Shown: one piece after another, positions 62,401 to 64,000 of the stretch
How the letters are laid out: every line of letters begins with the position of its first letter
Position numbering within the stretch: the first letter of the stretch is position 1
NCBI RefSeq assembly: GCF_037975245.1
Contig: NC_092580.1
Coordinates: 4,378,501 to 4,442,500, forward strand
DNA from: Apostichopus japonicus
Lineage: Eukaryota; Echinodermata; Holothuroidea; Aspidochirotida; Stichopodidae
Reading direction: 5' to 3'
DNA: 64,000 bases
Notes under the pieces: generated by a model
What the model was told of the DNA's origin: nothing
The model's database searches: none
What the model saw: the letters and a program-made list of their open reading frames with translations, nothing else
Translations under genes and position numbers: made by a program

Positions 62401-63839
62401 GGGGGTTCAGAGGGGGGGGAAGCTGCCACCTCAGTTTTCAAAGTGGGGGTGGTGGGAGGGGGGTAGAGGGGGAGGAAGGAGATAGGCGCACGATAATATT
62501 GCTGTCCCGTTACTTTGCTAACATTTCTAACTGGATTTGTTATCAAAAAAAGCACCAGACAATGATGGTCAATGATGAGTGACATATACCTCTTAATCTG
62601 TCAAAATTTGTACTTTCATTCGAAACTGTGAGAGAAATAATGTAAATTTCAATATAAACAGTTGTGATTGCAGTACTTTGAATACTTTAAGGAAGTGGTA
62701 GATATTTTGAGATTAAAATATTCAAATTTTTCAATTCACAAAACTCTAAGAAATCAATTGTCCTGCCTTGGCAACTGTATCATCTATAAAGCTTAAAAGC
62801 TTCTGGGAAGGATTCACAAAACCTGTCAGCTTTCTGTCCCAGTTTTATAGAGCTTCCTATGCTACTGATTATTACAAGACTCAAGATATGTTCCCCTTCT
62901 ATGAAGTAGTGATTACAATAGTCTCAGGTAACATTTATTATTTGTTATATATTTTTTTAATTTAACTATTATTATTATTTTATTATTTTTCATCATTTAT
63001 AATTTTTCAATTTAATATTTTTGTTCTTTTTTTTTTGCAATAAGAAAACGTTATGATTGAGATTGACATTTCTCTTTATTATTCGTTTTCTCTGCAACTT
63101 GACTATAATTTAGCTCGGATATTTGTCGGATCCACCCAATGTCGATTTCCTAGAAGTTGAGTTCGAAGACGACCAAAAAATCCAGGTTTGTCTTCTTTTT
63201 TCTAAGTTATCTTTTGTTTTGTTTCTTCTTTGTTTTTGATATTTAATTCAAGTACTAATTTGATATTTTTATTTTATTTTCTCCATGTATTGGCGGCTAT
63301 GTCTGCAGAATAAATTAAACTTAATACATATCAAGCTTTTGCTAAAAGTTGAGTTTATTTAGAACAACTGACAATCTTAAAAGGAGAAGAGGAATTGGGA
63401 GGTAGATATTTTGAGAATGAAGCTTAATTTGATAGGCAACCCGTGCAGAGGTACTGTACATGGCATGTCACTTTATTACAATTTCATTTTGAGTAATGCT
63501 TGCAGTTTGGAAGACTCATTTCAGACAGCCAGCTAGAGGAATAAATGATTTCTTTCTTAAGATATCTTAAGATATTCTTAAGATATCACTCCTAATAAGG
63601 ACTTAATTCAGAGTATCATGCTACCTTGGCTGTTGTAAGGCCTATCCATTTAAATCACTCAGACTCCCTTTTCATGTACCTGACCATTTGTTTAAAAAAA
63701 TGAGTATTTACTGGAGCTAGTTTTATTTTCATATGAATCTAAGTTTCATCTGTAATTCCTCTTTCAGCTACGGAAACAGATGATCGATGGTAAAACAGGG
63801 TCGGAAACATTTAGCACATTTGTGATGTCCAGCGACGAG
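14368..63839 (+). CDS. CACNA2D: Voltage-gated calcium channel alpha2/delta subunit, CACNA2D1/2-type, 5' half
   Basis: Alpha2/delta subunits are extracellular, membrane-anchored auxiliary proteins that raise surface expression of Cav1/Cav2 channels and tune gating. The exons listed below give 585 residues in one frame; a full protein is about 1,090, so the 3' half lies outside. Order: signal peptide (residues about 10-27), VWA_N region (about 38-230, with 'WQYFGSATGF' and 'YDVRRRGWYIQ'), VWA domain from about 238 ('NVMILIDTSGS', metal-site D246/S248/S250; 'MIFTDGG' D361), 'VLSRPMVLS', then Cache ('EGYAFGINRNGYILLHPRLK'). Cys407 in 'MACENDG' matches the VWA cysteine that bonds delta in mammals. 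Sequons: N45, N125, N133, N151, N313, N473. The Arg triplet and overall wording are closer to alpha2/delta-1/2 than to -3/4. Introns range from 0.4 to 10.4 kb. Confidence 0.94.
15701..15782 (+). CDS. CACNA2D: alpha2/delta exon 2
   Basis: Acceptor tctatctag|G completes the Leu codon. It encodes 'LESWSQNISNHLIDLL' and ends 'FQELKQ', matching the N-terminal SW...L..L pattern of the family. Donor CAG|gtttgg. Sequon N45-I-S. Confidence 0.85.
17586..17940 (+). repeat. Unclassified TG/CpG-rich block with short AGATTA tandem repeat
   Basis: A sharply different composition inside an AT-rich intron. A TATA-like 'atatataaa' lies just upstream near 17546; there is a TG/CG-rich stretch at 17600-17700, an 8-bp-like tandem repeat (AGATTGAC/AGATTAGC) at 17814-17874, and an AATAAA near 17886. 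It could be a solo LTR-like relic, but I found no target duplication. Confidence 0.3.
18415..18560. repeat. Cluster of inverted ACTCTT/AAGAGT repeats
   Basis: At least four short inverted pairs, including a perfect 10-bp stem TGTACACTCT (18472-18481) with AGAGTGTACA (18487-18496) around a 5-nt loop. Confidence 0.7.
21476..21545 (+). repeat. tRNA-like SINE head (fragment)
   Basis: 'tagcctagttg' resembles a Pol III A box and 'gggttcgaat' (21527-21536) a B box, about 40 nt apart. No clear tail or target duplication seen. Confidence 0.4.
23178..23288 (+). CDS. CACNA2D: alpha2/delta exon 3
   Basis: Acceptor ttttaag|AAC, donor AAG|gtaaga; 37 codons, phase 0. It encodes 'NYETSSYTTEEINGGTLLEE', then an acidic helix ending 'LKMEAVK', like the Y......(I)DG..L......ML..K..A pattern of VWA_N. 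Confidence 0.88.
23909..23968 (+). CDS. CACNA2D: alpha2/delta exon 4
   Basis: Acceptor ttttcag|AAT, donor GAG|gtactg; 20 codons, 'NIVENLEESSKHYEYDPNIE'. Matches the family helix L...AE..H.fd..l. Confidence 0.85.
24500..24785 (-). repeat. tRNA-derived SINE, minus strand
   Basis: On the minus strand, 'tggcagagtgg' (24763-24773) is an A box like tRNA-Ser/Leu and 'gggttcaattccc' (24698-24710) is a B box. The body extends toward lower coordinates to about 24500. The open frame across it is a translated B box, not a gene. The end is uncertain. Confidence 0.6.
25138..25270 (+). CDS. CACNA2D: alpha2/delta exon 5
   Basis: Acceptor tattgcag|CCG, donor GAG G|gtgaga; 44 codons plus 1 nt. It ends 'SFSSIQIPTDIFEE', matching the family '(V/I)..V.IPTDI(Y/F)'. 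Three N-glycosylation sequons (N125, N133, N151). Confidence 0.9.
26985..27116 (+). CDS. CACNA2D: alpha2/delta exon 6
   Basis: Acceptor tctccag|AC, donor CCA G|gtaagc. It encodes a segment with 'DEVFIKNAQRDDKLIWQYFG' and 'SATGFYRSYPG', one of the strongest family signatures (L..VF..N...D..L.WQ.FGSA.G..R.YP). Confidence 0.95.
27117..29779 (+). other. alpha2/delta intron 6
   Basis: A 2.7-kb intron. GGGAGG runs at 29600-29670. No exon or mobile element that I can support. Confidence 0.6.
29780..29837 (+). CDS. CACNA2D: alpha2/delta exon 7 (Arg triplet)
   Basis: Acceptor atgctag|CC, donor GGA TG|gtaagt; 58 nt. It encodes 'MQWVQSDQFDQYDVRRRG' and most of the next Trp codon. Phases match the flanking exons exactly. 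It corresponds to the family '(D)(L/V)YDVRRRPW'. Confidence 0.92.
29838..34125 (+). other. alpha2/delta intron 7 (4.3 kb)
   Basis: G-rich runs at 30636-30690 and 33330-33360; a TAAA tetranucleotide run at 31750-31768. The rest is AT-rich with no recognised feature. Confidence 0.6.
34126..34176 (+). CDS. CACNA2D: alpha2/delta exon 8 (VWA start)
   Basis: Acceptor ttcgtcag|G completes Trp. It encodes 'YIQATSSPKNVMILID' plus 2 nt of the next codon; donor GAC AC|gtaagt. Start of the VWA domain, first metal-site Asp at residue 246. Confidence 0.94.
34177..35769 (+). other. alpha2/delta intron 8
   Basis: C-rich (CCAACCACCCCTACC-like) stretch at 34997-35060 and an AAC trinucleotide run near 35474-35500. 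Nothing else seen. Confidence 0.6.
35770..35869 (+). CDS. CACNA2D: alpha2/delta exon 9 (MIDAS loop 1)
   Basis: Acceptor attctcag|G completes Thr. It encodes 'SGSTYGMTLEVIKVSVSKAL' and then 'DTLGNDDYVMVAE'. With the previous exon this makes DTSGS, an intact metal-ion site motif. Donor GAG|gtaaaa. Confidence 0.95.
36774..36842 (+). CDS. CACNA2D: alpha2/delta exon 10
   Basis: Acceptor ccatttcag|TTC, donor CAG|gtacag; 23 codons. 'FNQEATIVGCFETFVQANLR' matches the family (F/Y)N......C....VQAN.RNK. Confidence 0.93.
37468..37795 (+). repeat. tRNA-derived SINE, nearly full length
   Basis: A box 'tggccaattgg' at 37476-37486 and B box 'ggttcaattcc' at 37520-37530 are correctly spaced. A tRNA-unrelated body follows, then a tail 'gtaaagcgctttgagacc' and 'aaagcgctatataaa', then an A-rich end. 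Tails with this AAGCGCT motif are common in SINEs of marine animals. No target duplication is obvious. Confidence 0.82.
38249..38338 (+). CDS. CACNA2D: alpha2/delta exon 11 (MIDAS loop 2 region)
   Basis: Acceptor ccttacag|CTA, donor GAC|gtaagt; 30 codons. It encodes 'LLKDHVQNLNASGQVSFDNA', then 'LSFAFKHFED'. The position where alpha2/delta-2 has a GTTGY threonine reads GQVSF here (see findings). A long minisatellite starts 26 nt after the donor. Confidence 0.92.
38365..39151 (+). repeat. 34-bp minisatellite, about 23 copies
   Basis: The unit starts ACTATTCTAGCATACACCTA, then CAGGTAAACTCAAC. Copies are almost identical; variants have CACAAC for CTCAAC or AAACATA for ACACCTA. The array lies in the intron after exon 11. 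Each copy carries CAG|GTAAAC, a good match to a splice donor. Confidence 0.97.
39152..39434. mobile_element. MITE with 18-bp terminal inverted repeats
   Basis: The left end CAGGGGCGTAGCCAGGAT pairs with the right end (complement CAGGGGCGTAGCCAAGAT), 17 of 18 identical. Length 283 bp, no transposase. It abuts the minisatellite exactly. No 8-bp target duplication; only TA flanks are shared. Its last 130 bp resemble the element at 47489-48273, so a hAT-type origin is likely. Confidence 0.85.
39877..40026 (+). CDS. CACNA2D: alpha2/delta exon 12 (VWA, TDGG)
   Basis: Acceptor caaacag|TTT, donor TGG|gtgagt; 50 codons. It begins with a charged Lys/Asp/Asn-rich stretch, then 'GANCIRAIMIFTDGGREMAR'. 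Asp361 of TDGG is the loop-3 metal-site residue. Confidence 0.94.
40767..40848 (+). CDS. CACNA2D: alpha2/delta exon 13
   Basis: Acceptor tcgatag|GTG, donor GAT G|gtaagg. It encodes 'VRIFVYNVGTDSMVPSDGVK' and then 'SMACEND'. Cys407 corresponds to the cysteine used for the alpha2-delta disulfide in mammals. Confidence 0.93.
41142..41356 (+). repeat. Minisatellite of TGGCCAAT/TATGTCTGAAATGG blocks
   Basis: Irregular tandem array in the intron after exon 13. The blocks 'tatgtctgaaatggccaa', 'ccactggccaa' and 'taaccaatgg' alternate in varying order about five times. Confidence 0.9.
41827..41876 (+). CDS. CACNA2D: alpha2/delta exon 14
   Basis: Acceptor tccatcag|GT completes Gly; donor CTG|gtgagt. 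It encodes 'FFSNIRSFGAVRLTTL', equivalent to the family G(Y/F)(Y/F).I.S.GA.R..T. Confidence 0.92.
43046..43129 (+). CDS. CACNA2D: alpha2/delta exon 15
   Basis: Acceptor cgtacag|GAT, donor TTG|gtaagt; 28 codons. 'DYVPVLSRPMVLSDEKNFQW' is a clear match to '(Y)L.VL.RPMVL......QW', followed by 'SDIYLDAL'. Confidence 0.95.
43615..43674 (+). CDS. CACNA2D: alpha2/delta exon 16
   Basis: Acceptor tgcacag|GGT, donor TCA|gtatgt; 20 codons, 'GLGMMTTLTQPVYSKTKNGS'. Matches family 'LGLG...T...PV(F/Y)'. Sequon N473-G-S. Confidence 0.93.
44495..44572 (+). CDS. CACNA2D: alpha2/delta exon 17
   Basis: Acceptor ttcatag|CTG, donor AAG|gtaggc; 26 codons. 'LLGVVGTDITTKNMAETVPQ' matches 'LGV(V/M)G.DV......P'. Followed by the largest intron in the window, 10.4 kb. 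Confidence 0.94.
45578..45746 (+). repeat. 13-bp minisatellite, 13 copies
   Basis: Unit AGGACACATGACG, with early copies reading AGGACATGTGATG or AGGACACATGATG. The near-uniform downstream copies suggest recent expansion from one end. The Cys/Val/Ser-rich minus-strand open frames here are artefacts of the repeat. Confidence 0.95.
47489..48273. mobile_element. Non-autonomous hAT-type DNA transposon (785 bp)
   Basis: Terminal inverted repeats CATGGGCGTCAACAGGT and (complement of right end) CATGGGCGTCAGCAGGT, 16 of 17 identical. It is flanked by an exact 8-bp target duplication TCCGTTTG at 47481-47488 and 48274-48281, the hallmark length of hAT elements. No transposase domain seen inside. Confidence 0.93.
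49850..50558. mobile_element. Non-autonomous hAT-type DNA transposon (709 bp)
   Basis: Ends TAGGGATGCACCGGAT and (complement) TCGGGATGCACCGAAT, 14 of 16 identical. Exact 8-bp target duplication CTACGGAA at 49842-49849 and 50559-50566. Both ends carry many CCGG(C/A)CGGAT subterminal repeats; the centre is AT-rich and non-coding. Confidence 0.93.
53141..54749. mobile_element. TTAA-flanked inverted-repeat element (1.6 kb)
   Basis: Ends AGACCAAATATGGAGGC and (complement) AGACCAACTATGGAGAC, 15 of 17 identical, directly next to TTAA on both sides (53137-53140, 54750-54753). A second inverted block of about 33 nt lies inside (53348-53380 against 54533-54565). A TTAA duplication is typical of piggyBac-type elements. 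No transposase seen. Confidence 0.8.
54926..54953 (+). repeat. TC microsatellite in the exon 18 acceptor tract
   Basis: CTCTCT run interrupted by TTT, 28-55 nt upstream of the exon 18 acceptor, forming the upper part of its polypyrimidine tract. Confidence 0.85.
54981..55055 (+). CDS. CACNA2D: alpha2/delta exon 18 (Cache region)
   Basis: Acceptor ctctcgtag|ATC, donor GAG|gtaagc; 25 codons. 'EGYAFGINRNGYILLHPRLK' is the Cache signature (GY.FAI..NGY.L.HP.L). Its polypyrimidine tract is a TC microsatellite. Confidence 0.95.
57166..57560 (+). repeat. Imperfect tandem repeat built on CCACAGACTGCTCATG
   Basis: 'tccacagactgctcatg' and variants recur about ten times, separated by 'gtgtcactggtac'-like blocks at uneven spacing of roughly 30-60 bp. 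Confidence 0.85.
58530..58553 (+). CDS. CACNA2D: Weak candidate microexon, alpha2/delta
   Basis: 24 nt with acceptor tattatcag|GAA and donor GAG|gtatta; eight residues, EEIKSILE, in frame. It falls in the part of alpha2/delta known to vary by alternative splicing. The donor is poor and there is no conserved motif, so it may be chance. It is not counted in the 585 residues. Confidence 0.25.
60377..60409 (+). CDS. CACNA2D: Candidate microexon, alpha2/delta
   Basis: 33 nt with acceptor tcgcttag|TTT and a good donor ACG|gtgagt; 11 residues, FGGLGDVENQT, in frame and adding a sequon at N535. Vertebrate alpha2/delta proteins carry a variable linker at this point, so an optional short exon fits. 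Confidence 0.6.
60410..63113 (+). other. alpha2/delta intron (2.7 kb)
   Basis: A CCCCTCCC-rich tract at 61490-61572 and a G-rich tract at 62400-62475. Nothing else that I can support. Confidence 0.6.
63114..63185 (+). CDS. CACNA2D: alpha2/delta exon 19
   Basis: Acceptor taatttag|CTC, donor CAG|gtttgt; 24 codons. 'PPNVDFLEVEFEDDQKIQ' matches the family '(V.)(L)DFLDAE.E'. Confidence 0.9.
63768..63839 (+). CDS. CACNA2D: alpha2/delta exon 20 (last in window)
   Basis: Acceptor ctttcag|CTA, donor GAG|gtaagg; 24 codons. 'LRKQMIDGKTGSETFSTFVM' matches '(E)(I)R..MIDG..G......LV.S.DE'. The gene continues beyond the window. Confidence 0.93.
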
Positions 63840-64000
63840 GTAAGGACTAAGGATGCAAAAGCACTTAGTTAACGACGACTGTTTGCTAATGAGATCCGTT
63901 GCTTGTAAAGAACAAAATGTTGTAAATTTAAGAGGAAGATTGTTTGAAAGATTGCAGCATTTACTATAAATTTGTGTTGTTATTGATAGGTTAGTCTAAC

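Overview
This is a stretch of AT-rich, intron-rich animal nuclear DNA. Exons are short with GT-AG borders, introns contain decayed transposons, tRNA-derived SINEs, minisatellites and long G or C runs, and there are no bacterial features. The protein families present (an SLC26 anion transporter, TMEM187, and a CACNA2D1/2-type calcium-channel alpha2/delta subunit) together with the repeat content suggest a marine invertebrate deuterostome. An echinoderm, for example a sea cucumber, is my guess; the sequence alone does not prove the species.

Layout. (1) 249-8183, plus strand: the 3' part of an SLC26 transporter gene in eight exons, running from the last membrane helices through the STAS domain to the stop codon. 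Its 5' part lies left of the window. (2) 8184-11552: 3' flank with a three-copy tandem repeat of about 350 bp and an inverted repeat. (3) 11553-12368, minus strand: an intronless TMEM187 homologue, 271 residues, the only complete gene here. (4) 12369-14367: the gap between two divergent genes. (5) 14368 to beyond the right edge, plus strand: the 5' half of an alpha2/delta calcium-channel subunit gene. I placed 20 well-supported exons, one good candidate microexon and one weak one. Together they give 585 codons in an unbroken frame: signal peptide, VWA_N region, VWA domain with a DTSGS metal site, and the start of the Cache region.

The alpha2/delta introns hold most of the non-genic content: a 34-bp minisatellite of about 23 copies, a MITE abutting it, two hAT-type elements each with an exact 8-bp target duplication, a TTAA-flanked inverted-repeat element, three tRNA-like SINE sequences on both strands, and several other tandem repeats. 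Three of the DNA elements sit in one 10.4-kb intron.

The three genes do not form a known functional unit. SLC26 moves anions, TMEM187 is a poorly characterised membrane protein, and alpha2/delta supports trafficking and gating of voltage-gated calcium channels. I found no evidence of a new multi-gene system. The observations most worth checking are the conserved Arg triplet (gabapentinoid-binding motif) in this invertebrate alpha2/delta, the apparent loss of the loop-2 MIDAS threonine in the same protein, and the minisatellite that repeats a splice-donor-like motif directly after a real donor.
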